This document shows positions 43,335-51,801 of a stretch of 64,000 nt of DNA, piece by piece. The position numbers and the translations under genes are program-made. Each line of letters begins with the position of its first letter. Position 1 is the stretch's first letter. The notes beneath the pieces were generated by a model. That model saw only the letters and a program-made list of their open reading frames with translations, was not told the origin of the DNA and made no database searches. The DNA is from Oscillospiraceae bacterium (GTDB lineage Bacteria > Bacillota > Clostridia > Oscillospirales > Ruminococcaceae): NCBI GenBank assembly GCA_015066115.1, contig SVOZ01000003.1, positions 124,001 through 188,000 of the forward strand, in the 5' to 3' direction.

Positions 43335-43787
43335 TTAGATGTGAACCTTAACAACAACTTTTTTAACTGTAACGCCTTCTTTAAGCTTAATTCCCGGCTT
43401 ATGAATGTCGTGGGGGAAGAAAATTGCAAAGGTGTTTTTGTCGCATTCGAACTTTGCGGTAAGAGAGTCGGCAGTAAAGTGCTGAACGTCCTTTTCGGTG
43501 TTGTATTCATCGGTAGGCGAGCAGGTGTTTTCGTCCGCGCTCTCCATAAACTCACAACCTGAAACTATAAACTGAATGTCAATAAAATCCTTGTGGCCTT
43601 CAAATCTGTTGGAATCCTCTTTGGGAGAATACTCCTGAACAATGCCGCGCACCTTGTCGCCGTCAATGGCATATTTTCCAACCTCGAGATTTTCAGCTAT
43701 AGCCTTTTTAATAAAATCAAAGCCTGCTTTGAATCCATCGTTGCAGCAGTAGTAAAGTTCGCAGTTTTCAAGTTTGTCAAAAATCAT
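43335..43787 (-). CDS. YhcH/YjgK/YiaL-family protein (sialic acid anomerase-like)
   Basis: A 150-residue cupin-like protein. FEGHKDFIDIQFIVSGCE and FAIFFPHDIHKPG supply the conserved Glu/His metal ligands of the YhcH/YiaL family. Members include NanQ/YhcH, an anomerase for N-acetylneuraminate; no nan genes are in the window, so the sugar is uncertain. It is a single gene with its own promoter on the minus strand, divergent from mntP. Confidence 0.88.
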   Translation of the reverse strand: MIFDKLENCELYYCCNDGFKAGFDFIKKAIAENLEVGKYAIDGDKVRGIVQEYSPKEDSNRFEGHKDFIDIQFIVSGCEFMESADENTCSPTDEYNTEKDVQHFTADSLTAKFECDKNTFAIFFPHDIHKPGIKLKEGVTVKKVVVKVHI

Positions 43788-43822
43788 ATCAAAACCCCAT
43801 TTCCAGAATTTGTTCTGAGATT

Positions 43823-43851
43823 ATTTTAACACAATCTGCATATTATTTCAA
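43823..43851 (-). promoter_or_regulatory. Promoter for the yhcH-like gene
   Basis: On the minus strand TTGAAA (43851-43846) and TAAAAT (43828-43823), with a 17-base spacer. It is back to back with the mntP promoter 16 bases away. Confidence 0.6.
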
Positions 43852-43867
43852 TATCAAAGCCGATTTA

Positions 43868-43896
43868 TTGACAAAATATCTGCTATTTGATATAAT
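43868..43896 (+). promoter_or_regulatory. Consensus promoter for mntP
   Basis: TTGACA (43868-43873) and TATAAT (43891-43896), 17-base spacer. The leader to the start is too short (about 30 bases) to hold a manganese riboswitch. Confidence 0.88.
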
Positions 43897-43933
43897 TTTT
43901 CCTGCACATTTTTATCTGAAGGGAAGAGGAAAA

Positions 43934-44518
43934 TTGAATTGGGATCTGATGTTTTTTCTAAACAGCGCCCTTCTTGGAGTTGGTCTCGCGATGGACGCCT
44001 TTTCTGTTTCGCTTGCAAACGGTCTTAACGAGCCAAAAATGAAAATACTCAGAATGTCAGGCATTGCCGGTGTGTTCAGCGCTTTTCAGTTTTTAATGCC
44101 GCTTATAGGCTGGTTTTGTGTAACGACCTTTTTGAGCTTTTTTAAGTCTTTTGAAAAATTCATTCCATGGATAGCATTGATCCTGCTTTTGTATATAGGC
44201 GGTAAAATGCTGTATGACTCATTCTCTAAAAAGGAATGCGCGAGCGAAGAATGTAAAACAGGCTTTTGGGCGCTTTTTGTGCAGGGAATAGCAACTTCAA
44301 TTGACGCCCTATCGGTTGGGTTTACAATTGCCGATCATAACTGGGTTATGGCGGCCGTTTCAGCACTTATAATAGGAGTTATAACATTCTTTATATGCCT
44401 TTTGGGTCTGTTTCTCGGCAAAAAGTTCGGAACTCACCTTGCTGATAAGGCAGGCCTTCTCGGCGGCATTATTTTAATAGTTATAGGAATAGAAATTTTT
44501 ATTAAAGGAATCGTTTAA
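43934..44518 (+). CDS. mntP: Manganese efflux pump MntP
   Basis: A 194-residue membrane protein with six helices in two repeats. GLAMDAFSVSLANG (first repeat) and GIATSIDALSVGFT (second repeat) are the family signatures, with the Asp residues that carry Mn(II) out of the cell. TTG 43934 is preceded by AGAGGA and aligns with family N-termini; the upstream in-frame ATG (43868) lies in the promoter. Monocistronic, own terminator. Confidence 0.93.
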   Translation: MNWDLMFFLNSALLGVGLAMDAFSVSLANGLNEPKMKILRMSGIAGVFSAFQFLMPLIGWFCVTTFLSFFKSFEKFIPWIALILLLYIGGKMLYDSFSKKECASEECKTGFWALFVQGIATSIDALSVGFTIADHNWVMAAVSALIIGVITFFICLLGLFLGKKFGTHLADKAGLLGGIILIVIGIEIFIKGIV

Positions 44519-44549
44519 AAAAGAGGAGCAAAAATTGCTCCTCTTTTTA
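44519..44549 (+). terminator. Intrinsic terminator after mntP
   Basis: AAGAGGAGCAA pairs with TTGCTCCTCTT, followed by TTTAT. Confidence 0.88.
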
Positions 44550-44569
44550 TATAAATTTTATTAAAATAG

Positions 44570-44598
44570 TGGAAAAAAATAAAAAAGTGTAGTATAAT
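44570..44598 (+). promoter_or_regulatory. Promoter for trkA-trkH
   Basis: TGGAAA (44570-44575) and TATAAT (44593-44598), 17-base spacer, 40 bases before the trkA start. Confidence 0.6.
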
Positions 44599-44637
44599 GT
44601 CTGTGCATATTAACATTTGAAAAAAGGAAATGACTTT

Positions 44638-45996
44638 ATGAAAATTGTTGTTGCAGGTTGCGGTAAAATAGGAACCACAATTATTTCAAGCCTCGTAGAA
44701 GAGGGGCATGATATTGTCGCGCTTGATATTTCCTCTGATGCGCTTGAGGAAATTAATAATATTTATGATGTAATGTGTATTTGCGGTGCAAGCACCGACT
44801 GTGATGTTCTGCTTGAAGCAGGAGTAGCGCAGGCGGAGCTTTTTGTTTGCGTAACAGGCTCTGATGAAATAAATATGCTAAGCTGCTTTCTTGCAAAGAG
44901 GATGGGTGCTAAGAATACCATTTCAAGAATTCGCGACCCGCATTATAACGAAAGTAGTCTTGGTTTTATCAAGCAGCAGCTTGACTTAAACGTGTCAATA
45001 AACCCCGAATTCATGGTCGCGCGTGAGCTTTATGATATTTTAAAGTTCCCCAGTGCCGTTAATATTGAGTCTTTTTCGGCAAGGCAGTTTGAAATGATTG
45101 AATTAAGACTTAAGCCTGATTCACTTTTTGATGGACTCAGTCTTTCCGAAATCAGAAAAAAATACCCCGGTAATTACCTTATCGGAACGGTTGTCCGCGA
45201 TGATGAGATATTTATCCCCGATGGTAATTTTGTGATTCGCGGCGGCGACAAGATCGGACTTACCGCATCTCCCTTTGAAATTCAAAAGCTTGTAAAACGA
45301 CTTGGCCTGTTTCAGAAACAGGCAAAGAGCGTTATGATTCTCGGTGCAAGCACAACGGCGCATTACCTCGCAAAATCTCTGCTTTCAAGCGGACACACCG
45401 TTAAAATAATTGAAAAAGACAGAGAAAAGTGCCAGAAGGTAAGCGATGAGCTTCCGGGTGCAACTGTAATTTGCGGCGACGGTGCTCAGCAGGAGCTTCT
45501 TCTTGAAGAGGGAATAACCACGACCGACGCATTCGTTTCCTTGACCGGTATCGATGAGGAAAACATCCTTATTTCTATTTTTGCCAATGCACAGAATGTT
45601 CCCAAGGTCATAACCAAGGTAAACCGCGGCGAGCTTGCTTCTATGGCAGAAAAGCTCGGACTTGACACAATCGTGTCGCCCAAAAAGGTTGTTTCAGAGC
45701 TTATTTCACGCCATGCAAGAGCAATTGAAAATTCGCTCGGAAGCAACGTTGAAAGGCTTTACAAGCTTGTTGACGGCAAGGTTGAGGCCCTTGAGTTTAA
45801 GGTTCGAAGTGACTTTGAGTATCAGCAGGTTCCTCTTAAAGACATGCGCCTTAAGCCAAACACCCTTGTTGCCGGAATCATACGCAATAAAAGGCCGCTC
45901 ATTCCTTCAGGTAACGATTTTATAATAGCAGGCGATAGAGTAGTTGTGCTTTCGGCAGGCCATCAGATGAATGATCTGTCGGACATTATAAGGTAA
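44638..45996 (+). CDS. trkA: Trk potassium uptake regulatory subunit TrkA
   Basis: A 452-residue cytoplasmic protein with two RCK (TrkA-N plus TrkA-C) units. Each half opens with a nucleotide-binding motif: MKIVVAGCGKIG at residue 1 and VMILGASTTAHYLA near 232. It binds NAD(H) or nucleotides and gates the TrkH channel. ATG 44638 is 8 bases after AAAAAGGAAA; the upstream TTG 44617 overlaps that site. trkH follows after 18 bases. Confidence 0.95.
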   Translation: MKIVVAGCGKIGTTIISSLVEEGHDIVALDISSDALEEINNIYDVMCICGASTDCDVLLEAGVAQAELFVCVTGSDEINMLSCFLAKRMGAKNTISRIRDPHYNESSLGFIKQQLDLNVSINPEFMVARELYDILKFPSAVNIESFSARQFEMIELRLKPDSLFDGLSLSEIRKKYPGNYLIGTVVRDDEIFIPDGNFVIRGGDKIGLTASPFEIQKLVKRLGLFQKQAKSVMILGASTTAHYLAKSLLSSGHTVKIIEKDREKCQKVSDELPGATVICGDGAQQELLLEEGITTTDAFVSLTGIDEENILISIFANAQNVPKVITKVNRGELASMAEKLGLDTIVSPKKVVSELISRHARAIENSLGSNVERLYKLVDGKVEALEFKVRSDFEYQQVPLKDMRLKPNTLVAGIIRNKRPLIPSGNDFIIAGDRVVVLSAGHQMNDLSDIIR

Positions 45997-46014
45997 AGGG
46001 CGAAAGGAAAAAAC

Positions 46015-47457
46015 ATGAATCGCAGAATGATTTTTAACACTCTTGGCAGACTGCTTATAGCGCTTTCTGTGCTGCTCATTTTGCCAACAGGTGTTTCGAT
46101 TTACTATAAAGAGCGTTGCACCCTTGCGTTTTTAATAACAGCGGCGATTTCCCTTGCAATAGGGATTTCGCTCACACTTCTCTGCCGCACAAAAAACCAC
46201 GTTATTTATGCAAGAGAGGGTTTTGCAATCGTTTCGCTTGTTTGGCTTTCGATGTCTTTTATTGGTTCGCTTCCATTTGTAATAAGCGGAGAGATCCCGT
46301 CGTTTGTTGACGCCTTTTTTGAAACAGTCAGCGGCTTTACAACAACGGGTGCCTCAATTTTAAAAGATGTTGAGGCCATGAGTCGTGGCCTTCTTTTCTG
46401 GCGAAGCTTTACCCACTGGATAGGCGGAATGGGTGTTTTGGTTTTTGTTATGGCACTTATTCCGAATGTGTCTGACCGCTCTATTCACATATTAAGGGCA
46501 GAGGTTCCCGGCCCGATAGTCGGAAAGCTTGTGCCACGAATTAAAGACACCGCAAAGATACTTTACTTAATATATATTGTAATGACCGTTGTTGAGATCG
46601 TGTTGCTGGCTTTAGGCGGTATGCCGCTTTTCGACAGCGTTGTTCACACCTTTGGAACAGCAGGAACAGGCGGATTTGGTGTAAAAGCAGATAGTATTGC
46701 AGGCTACAGCCCCTATCTGCAGTGGGTTATTGCAATTTTTATGCTGCTGTTCGGCGTAAACTTTAACCTTTACTATATGCTGCTTATCCGCAAGTTTAAG
46801 GCGGCATTTAAGAGCAGCGAGCTTTGGTGCTATGTGGCAATAGTGGTTTTGTCTGTGGCGGCCATTTGCTTAAATATTTATCCGCTTTATGAAAACTTTG
46901 CCGAGGTTTTAAGGCTTTCGGTTTTTCAGGTCTCTTCTATTGTTACGACCACAGGCTTCGCCACAACCGATTTCAATCTCTGGCCCGATCTGTCAAAAGC
47001 AATTCTGCTTATTCTGATGCTTGTCGGAGCCTGCGCAGGCTCGACAGCGGGCGGACTTAAGGTTTCGCGAGTAGTGCTTATCTTTAAAATTATCGGTAGG
47101 GAATTTAAGCGTCTTATTCATCCAAGGTCGGTAAGCAGAGTTAAATTTGAGGGTAAATCTGTTGATGAAACAGTGCTTGGAACGGTTACTACATATTTTG
47201 CGGTTTATATGGCGATCTTGCTTTCAGCCTTCCTTGTGCTTTCACTTGAGCCGTTTGGGTTTGAAACCAATTTCTCTGCTGTTGTCGCATGTTTTAATAA
47301 TGTGGGTCCTGGATTTGCAGGGGTTGGTCCGGCGGCTAACTATGCAGACTATTCTGTTTTATCCAAGGTCGTGCTTTCGCTTTCAATGTTGCTTGGAAGA
47401 CTTGAGATATATCCTCTGCTGCTTGTGTTTATTCCGAAATTCTGGAAAAAAGACTAA
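46015..47457 (+). CDS. trkH: Trk/Ktr potassium transporter membrane subunit
   Basis: A 480-residue channel-like transporter with four M1-P-M2 repeats. Selectivity loops with conserved Gly are seen as TTTGASILKDVE, GTAGTGGFGVKA, TTTGFATTDFN and NVGPGFAGVGP. It works with the TrkA protein encoded just upstream to take up K+. ATG 46015 follows GAAAGGA. The terminator downstream is shared with metA. Confidence 0.95.
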   Translation: MNRRMIFNTLGRLLIALSVLLILPTGVSIYYKERCTLAFLITAAISLAIGISLTLLCRTKNHVIYAREGFAIVSLVWLSMSFIGSLPFVISGEIPSFVDAFFETVSGFTTTGASILKDVEAMSRGLLFWRSFTHWIGGMGVLVFVMALIPNVSDRSIHILRAEVPGPIVGKLVPRIKDTAKILYLIYIVMTVVEIVLLALGGMPLFDSVVHTFGTAGTGGFGVKADSIAGYSPYLQWVIAIFMLLFGVNFNLYYMLLIRKFKAAFKSSELWCYVAIVVLSVAAICLNIYPLYENFAEVLRLSVFQVSSIVTTTGFATTDFNLWPDLSKAILLILMLVGACAGSTAGGLKVSRVVLIFKIIGREFKRLIHPRSVSRVKFEGKSVDETVLGTVTTYFAVYMAILLSAFLVLSLEPFGFETNFSAVVACFNNVGPGFAGVGPAANYADYSVLSKVVLSLSMLLGRLEIYPLLLVFIPKFWKKD

Positions 47458-47460
47458 AAT

Positions 47461-47498
47461 AAAAATCCTGCAAAGGTGAAAACCTTTGCAGGATTTTT
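47461..47498. terminator. Bidirectional terminator between trkH and metA
   Basis: AAAAATCCTGCAAAGGT pairs perfectly with ACCTTTGCAGGATTTTT around GAAA; it has T runs for both strands. Confidence 0.92.
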
Positions 47499-48416
47499 TT
47501 ACTTAATTTGAGTAATGTCATAGGGTGTTGTCTGATAAACAAAGTAGTTGAGCCAGTTTGAAAAGAGAAGATTTGCGTGACTTCTCCAGCTTACAACAGG
47601 CGCCTTGCTATCGTCGTCATTGGGGAAGTAATTTTCCGGAACCTCGATCGGAAGGCCTGAATTTTTGTCCCTTAAATATTCTTTTAAAAGGGTGTCAGCA
47701 TCGTATTCCGAATGTCCCGTGATGAAAACCTGCCTTCCGCCCTCTGTTGCAATGGCGTAAACTCCTGCCTCTTCAGAGGATGCAAGAAGCTTAAGTTTAG
47801 GCTCGGCCTCAATGTCTGAGCGGTTTATGGTCGTGTGCCTTGAATGAGGCGCCATAAATACATCATCAAAGCCGCGGAAGAGAATAGAGCTCTTTCTGTC
47901 AACAGTGTGTGGAAAAACTCCGAAAAGCTTTTTCTCAAGCGGGTGCTTTTGAATTCCGAAATGATAGTAAAGCCCGGCCTGTGCGCCCCAGCAGATGTGC
48001 ATGGTGCTGTGCACATGGGTCTTTGACCATTCCATTATCTGACAAAGCTCATCCCAATAGGTAACCTCTTCAAACTCCATCTGCTCAACAGGAGCACCTG
48101 TAATAATCATTCCGTCAAAGTTGCGGTCCTTTATGTCATCAAAGGTCTTGTAAAAGGCAAGTAAGTGCTCCTGAGAGGTGTTTTTTGATTTGTGGGTCTT
48201 TGTGTGTATAAGCTCAAGCTCGATCTGCAGAGGAGTGTTTCCCAAAAGACGTGAAAACTGTGTTTCTGTGTCGATTTTTGTGGGCATAAGATTAAGTAGC
48301 AGCAGCTTTAAAGGTCTTATGTCCTGAGAAATTGCCCGGGTTTCCGTCATAACAAAGATGTTCTCATCGGTAAGCGTTTTGACAGCAGGCAATTTGTTCG
48401 GAATTTTAATCGGCAT
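47499..48416 (-). CDS. metA: Homoserine O-acetyltransferase (MetA family)
   Basis: A 305-residue MetA-family acyltransferase that activates homoserine. The nucleophile is Cys142 in [17 protein letters not shown] supplies His and the Glu catalytic residue. Residue 111 is Glu (in VEQMEFEE). In characterised Bacillus homologues Glu111 marks acetyl-CoA use, and Gly marks succinyl-CoA use; this and the neighbouring metY suggest the acetyl pathway. It is co-transcribed with metY, 13 bases downstream of it, under the T-box. Confidence 0.93.
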   Translation of the reverse strand: MPIKIPNKLPAVKTLTDENIFVMTETRAISQDIRPLKLLLLNLMPTKIDTETQFSRLLGNTPLQIELELIHTKTHKSKNTSQEHLLAFYKTFDDIKDRNFDGMIITGAPVEQMEFEEVTYWDELCQIMEWSKTHVHSTMHICWGAQAGLYYHFGIQKHPLEKKLFGVFPHTVDRKSSILFRGFDDVFMAPHSRHTTINRSDIEAEPKLKLLASSEEAGVYAIATEGGRQVFITGHSEYDADTLLKEYLRDKNSGLPIEVPENYFPNDDDSKAPVVSWRSHANLLFSNWLNYFVYQTTPYDITQIK

Positions 48417-48429
48417 TTAGATAACTCCT

Positions 48430-49713
48430 TTAAACATTTTCTAAGGCTTGTGCAATGTCATCAATAAGGTCTTGAGCGTTCTCAATTCCGCAGGAGAAAC
48501 GCACTAAATCGTCAGGAATTCCCGCGGCTCTAAGCTCCTCGTCGCTCATCTGACGGTGTGTGGCGTTTGCAGGATGTAAGCAGCAGGTGCGGGCGTCTGC
48601 AACGTGTGTTTCAATAGCAGCAAGCCTTAAGCTCTTCATAAAGGTCTCTGCAGCCTTTCTTCCGCCCTTAACACCAAATGAAACAACTCCGCAGGAACCA
48701 TTCGGGAGATATTTTTTGGCAAGCTCGTGGTATTTGTCACCCTCAAGACCACAGTAGTTAACCCAAGATATTTTGGGATGCTTTTTAAGATACTCTGCAA
48801 CTGCCTGTGCGTTCTCGCAGTGACGCTTCATTCTAAGATGCAGGCTCTCTAATCCAAGATTTAAGTAATAAGCGCTCTGAGGAGACTGAGTACAGCCGAA
48901 ATCGCGCATAAGCTGTGCAGTGGCCTTTGTGATGTATGCACCTTCAAGACCGAATCTTTCGGTGTAGGTTATTCCGTGATAGCTGTCATCGGGGGTGCAC
49001 AGTCCGGGGAATTTATCGGGATACTTGGTCCAGTCAAATTTGCCGGAATCAACAATACATCCGCCAACGGCACTGCCGTGTCCGTCCATGTACTTTGTGG
49101 TGGAGTGTGTAACAATGTCTGCGCCCCACTCAAAAGGACGGCAGTTTACAGGTGTTGCAAAGGTGTTGTCAATAATAAGGGGACATCCGTGAGCGTGCGC
49201 CGCCTTGGCAAACTTTTCGATGTCAAGCACAGTAAGTGCAGGATTAGCAATAGTCTCGCCGAAAACTGCCTTGGTGTTTTCGCGGAAAGCGGCATTTAAT
49301 TCTTCTTCGGTGCAGTCGGGAGAAACAAAGGTGAAATCAATTCCCATTCTCTTCATTGTGACGGCAAAAAGGTTGTAGGTTCCGCCGTAAATCGAGGAAG
49401 AAGAAACAACGTGGTCGCCACATGATGCAATATTAAATATTGAGAAGAAGGAGGCTGCCTGACCTGATGAGGTAAGCATTGCGGCAGTTCCGCCCTCAAG
49501 CTCACAAATTTTAGCGGCAACGCTGTCGCAGGTGGGGTTTTGAAGCCTTGAATAGAAATAGCCTGAAGCCTCTAAATCAAAAAGCTTTCCCATATCCTCG
49601 CTTGTTGCATATTTAAAGGTCGTGCTTTGAATAATAGGGATTTGACGAGGTTCGCCGTTACCTGGGGTGTATCCGCCTTGTACACACTTGGTTTCAATTC
49701 TGTGTTTGCTCAT
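48430..49713 (-). CDS. metY: O-acetylhomoserine sulfhydrylase
   Basis: A 427-residue PLP enzyme of the Cys/Met metabolism class. Landmarks: IPIIQSTTFKY, YSRLQNPTCD, the PLP-binding Lys in HSTTKYMDGHG and a C-terminal VRFSCGIENAQDLIDDI. It makes homocysteine from O-acetylhomoserine and sulfide. ATG at 49713 (minus) is 8 bases after AAGGAG; the GTG three codons earlier is too close to it. The T-box leader lies directly upstream. It precedes metA, giving a complete direct sulfhydrylation pair. Confidence 0.94.
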   Translation of the reverse strand: MSKHRIETKCVQGGYTPGNGEPRQIPIIQSTTFKYATSEDMGKLFDLEASGYFYSRLQNPTCDSVAAKICELEGGTAAMLTSSGQAASFFSIFNIASCGDHVVSSSSIYGGTYNLFAVTMKRMGIDFTFVSPDCTEEELNAAFRENTKAVFGETIANPALTVLDIEKFAKAAHAHGCPLIIDNTFATPVNCRPFEWGADIVTHSTTKYMDGHGSAVGGCIVDSGKFDWTKYPDKFPGLCTPDDSYHGITYTERFGLEGAYITKATAQLMRDFGCTQSPQSAYYLNLGLESLHLRMKRHCENAQAVAEYLKKHPKISWVNYCGLEGDKYHELAKKYLPNGSCGVVSFGVKGGRKAAETFMKSLRLAAIETHVADARTCCLHPANATHRQMSDEELRAAGIPDDLVRFSCGIENAQDLIDDIAQALENV

Positions 49714-49732
49714 TATTATCACTCCTTAAATT

Positions 49733-50004
49733 AAAAAAACCGCCCCAAAGCAAAAACTTTGAGACGGATAAATATCCGCGGTACCACTCAAATTGCGCCC
49801 ACAAAGGACGCCGCCTTAGGCTCTAACAAGCCTTTCGCCTTAACGCAGCGATCACACGAAAGGCCCTAACACAAATAAGCGCTCAGACCTTCAGCTCAGA
49901 AGCCATAGACCATTGAAAGTACAAACTGTCGGCTTACACCAGCCGCCGACTCTCTGAAAGCTCATAAATTCGGCCCTCTTCATCATAGCTTTTATATTAA
50001 GTTT
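49733..50004 (-). ncRNA. T-box riboswitch, probably methionine-specific, with terminator
   Basis: The minus strand carries the conserved T-box GAGTGGTACCGCGG (49789-49776). Upstream, stem I has the loop GGCTGGTG (49944-49937). On the 3' side of stem I, two ATG triplets occur (49913-49911 and 49906-49904), either a candidate Met specifier. Downstream, CCGTCTCAAAG pairs with CTTTGGGGCGG, followed by seven T: the terminator, which the T-box opens when uncharged tRNA binds. The controlled genes metY-metA fit methionine starvation. Confidence 0.9.
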
Positions 50005-50010
50005 GCCTAA

Positions 50011-50039
50011 ATTATACTCTTAATTTAAAATTTTGTCAA
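50011..50039 (-). promoter_or_regulatory. Consensus promoter for the T-box-metY-metA transcript
   Basis: On the minus strand TTGACA (50039-50034) and TATAAT (50016-50011), 17-base spacer. It faces away from the uppP promoter, with the two -35 boxes 11 bases apart. Confidence 0.88.
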
Positions 50040-50050
50040 TCCCTTTTTAT

Positions 50051-50079
50051 TTGACAGTAATAATTTACTGTGGTATACT
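50051..50079 (+). promoter_or_regulatory. Promoter for uppP with an overlapping palindrome
   Basis: TTGACA (50051-50056), 17-base spacer, TATACT (50074-50079) with TGG before it (extended -10). The inverted repeat ACAGTAA-TAAT-TTACTGT (50054-50071) covers the -35 and the spacer. Confidence 0.85.
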
Positions 50080-50106
50080 GTATATATTGAAAAAAGGAGG
50101 CATTTT

Positions 50107-50988
50107 ATGCTCGAATATTTAAAAGCGATCCTGTATGGAATAGTAGAGGGAATAACAGAATGGCTCCCCATAAGCAGTACAGGCCACCTTATTCTTACAC
50201 AAAATTTTTTCCCCTTTGGAGAGAATGTTTCATCGTCTTTCCCCGAAATGTTTAATTATGTTATCCAGCTCGGTGCAATCTTTGCGGTTATAGTTTTGTT
50301 TTGGAAGAAGCTGTGGCCCTTTAAAATGCCTGATAAAAATGCAAAGTTTTTATCTGTTGATACAGGCGTCTTTAAAAAAGAACAGTGGACACTCTGGTTT
50401 AAGGTCCTTGTGGCAACCCTGCCCTCTGTTCTTGGTCTTATAGTTGACGATAAGATCGATTCTCTTATGTACGATGAGGCAGGCAACCCTAATCTAATGG
50501 GCCTTATCGTTATAAGCGTTGCCCTCGTGTTTTACGGCGTGCTTTTCATAGTTGTTGAGAGAAAAAATAAAAACCGAGCTGTTTCTTCTGATAGCGTTTT
50601 TGATATAACCTACAAAACGGCGCTTATTATAGGCTTTTTCCAGCTTTTAGCAATAATTCCGGGTACTTCTCGCTCAGGCGCAACTATAATCGGTGCCCTT
50701 ATAATAGGCATTTCAAGGCCTGCCGCCGCTGAGTTTAGCTTTTTTATGGCGATACCCACAATGTTCGGAGTAAGCTTTTTAAAAATCGCTCAGTTCCTTT
50801 TGGAAAGCAGCTTTACCTCTGACGAGATAATTATTCTTGCAATAGGAATGGTGGTTTCATTTGCTGTTTCTATGATCTGTATCAAGAAACTTATGCAGTA
50901 TGTAAAGAAACATGACTTCTCATTATTCGGTTATTATCGAATAGTGCTCGGAATAGTTCTTCTTTTGTATTTTCTTTTAAAACCGTAG
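50107..50988 (+). CDS. uppP: Undecaprenyl-diphosphatase (bacitracin resistance protein BacA/UppP)
   Basis: A 293-residue membrane enzyme with about eight helices. It dephosphorylates undecaprenyl diphosphate to recycle the wall carrier lipid. Both active-site motifs are visible: EGITEWLPISSTGHLIL (about 16-32) and PGTSRSGATIIGALIIGISR (about 186-205). AAAAAAGGAGG precedes ATG 50107. It has its own regulated-looking promoter and shares a bidirectional terminator. UppS (13.1 kb) makes the same lipid. Confidence 0.97.
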   Translation: MLEYLKAILYGIVEGITEWLPISSTGHLILTQNFFPFGENVSSSFPEMFNYVIQLGAIFAVIVLFWKKLWPFKMPDKNAKFLSVDTGVFKKEQWTLWFKVLVATLPSVLGLIVDDKIDSLMYDEAGNPNLMGLIVISVALVFYGVLFIVVERKNKNRAVSSDSVFDITYKTALIIGFFQLLAIIPGTSRSGATIIGALIIGISRPAAAEFSFFMAIPTMFGVSFLKIAQFLLESSFTSDEIIILAIGMVVSFAVSMICIKKLMQYVKKHDFSLFGYYRIVLGIVLLLYFLLKP

Positions 50989-51023
50989 ATCATTTGACCC
51001 CGACCTTATATTTATAAAAAATT

Positions 51024-51058
51024 AAACCTCCGCGTGAGATTATTCACGCGGAGGTTTT
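51024..51058. terminator. Bidirectional terminator between uppP and the ABC permease
   Basis: AAACCTCCGCGTGA pairs perfectly with TCACGCGGAGGTTT, with A and T runs on both sides. Confidence 0.9.
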
Positions 51059-51069
51059 GCTATTTAAAG

Positions 51070-51801
51070 CTATTGTTTTTTCATCTGCTTTAAAAATAAT
51101 AAAACAGCCAATATTAAAATAACTACTGAGTATCCGAGCACCCACCAAAGATGAGGGAACACACCGCCGAAATCCCCTGTAAGCACAGCGCGCTCTAATT
51201 CGACGGCGTGAACAAAGGGAAGTGCGTATGCAATCTTCTTAAAAGCACCACCCACAAGGTCAAGGTCAAACCAAACACCCGATAGCCAGGCTGAAAGGTT
51301 TGTAAGTAATGCGCCGCAGATGCCACCGACCTGCTTGTCGGTAAACACGCTTCCGCAGAGAAGCCCTATCGAGATGTAAAGCACGGAAACGGGAATTATA
51401 AACACAACCGCGTATAAAATATTAACGGTGATATCAAGCCCGAGAATAATTGCGGCAATATAGCATATAACGCTTTGTGCAACCGAAATCGGAACAATAG
51501 GCAGAGTGTAGCCGAGAATAAAATCCATCGGAGTCAGTGGCGTGGTATATAAACGCTGTAATAGCGAGGTGCCTCTGTCCTTTGCAATAATGGTTGCCGA
51601 AAACAAAGTCATAAATGCAAGGCCGAAAACCGTAATGCCCGGAGCCAAACGTTCTATCTCAAACAGCTCTACGGGGATATTCGCCTGTATTGCGCTTAGC
51701 AATAAAATCAGAACAAGGGGAAAGCCGAGTCCAAAGAAAACAGTCAGCGGATCCCGTAATATTTCTTTTGTGTTTCTCTTTGCAAATGTCAGCATTCTCA
51801 T
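51070..51801 (-). CDS. ABC-2-type exporter permease
   Basis: A 243-residue permease with six hydrophobic helices and an N-terminal FAKRNTKEILRDPLTVFFG typical of the ABC-2 family (drug and antibiotic exporters). The 4-base ATGA overlap with the ATPase gene shows the pair. With the TetR gene it makes a three-gene operon typical of drug-inducible exporters. The substrate is unknown. Confidence 0.9.
   Translation of the reverse strand: MRMLTFAKRNTKEILRDPLTVFFGLGFPLVLILLLSAIQANIPVELFEIERLAPGITVFGLAFMTLFSATIIAKDRGTSLLQRLYTTPLTPMDFILGYTLPIVPISVAQSVICYIAAIILGLDITVNILYAVVFIIPVSVLYISIGLLCGSVFTDKQVGGICGALLTNLSAWLSGVWFDLDLVGGAFKKIAYALPFVHAVELERAVLTGDFGGVFPHLWWVLGYSVVILILAVLLFLKQMKKQ

Noticed and set aside
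43897..43933. Manganese (yybP-ykoY) riboswitch before mntP
   Set aside because: The leader is too short (under 40 bases) for that fold.
49733..50004. SAM riboswitch in front of metY
   Set aside because: The conserved GGTACCGCGG box and overall layout are those of a T-box, not a SAM riboswitch.
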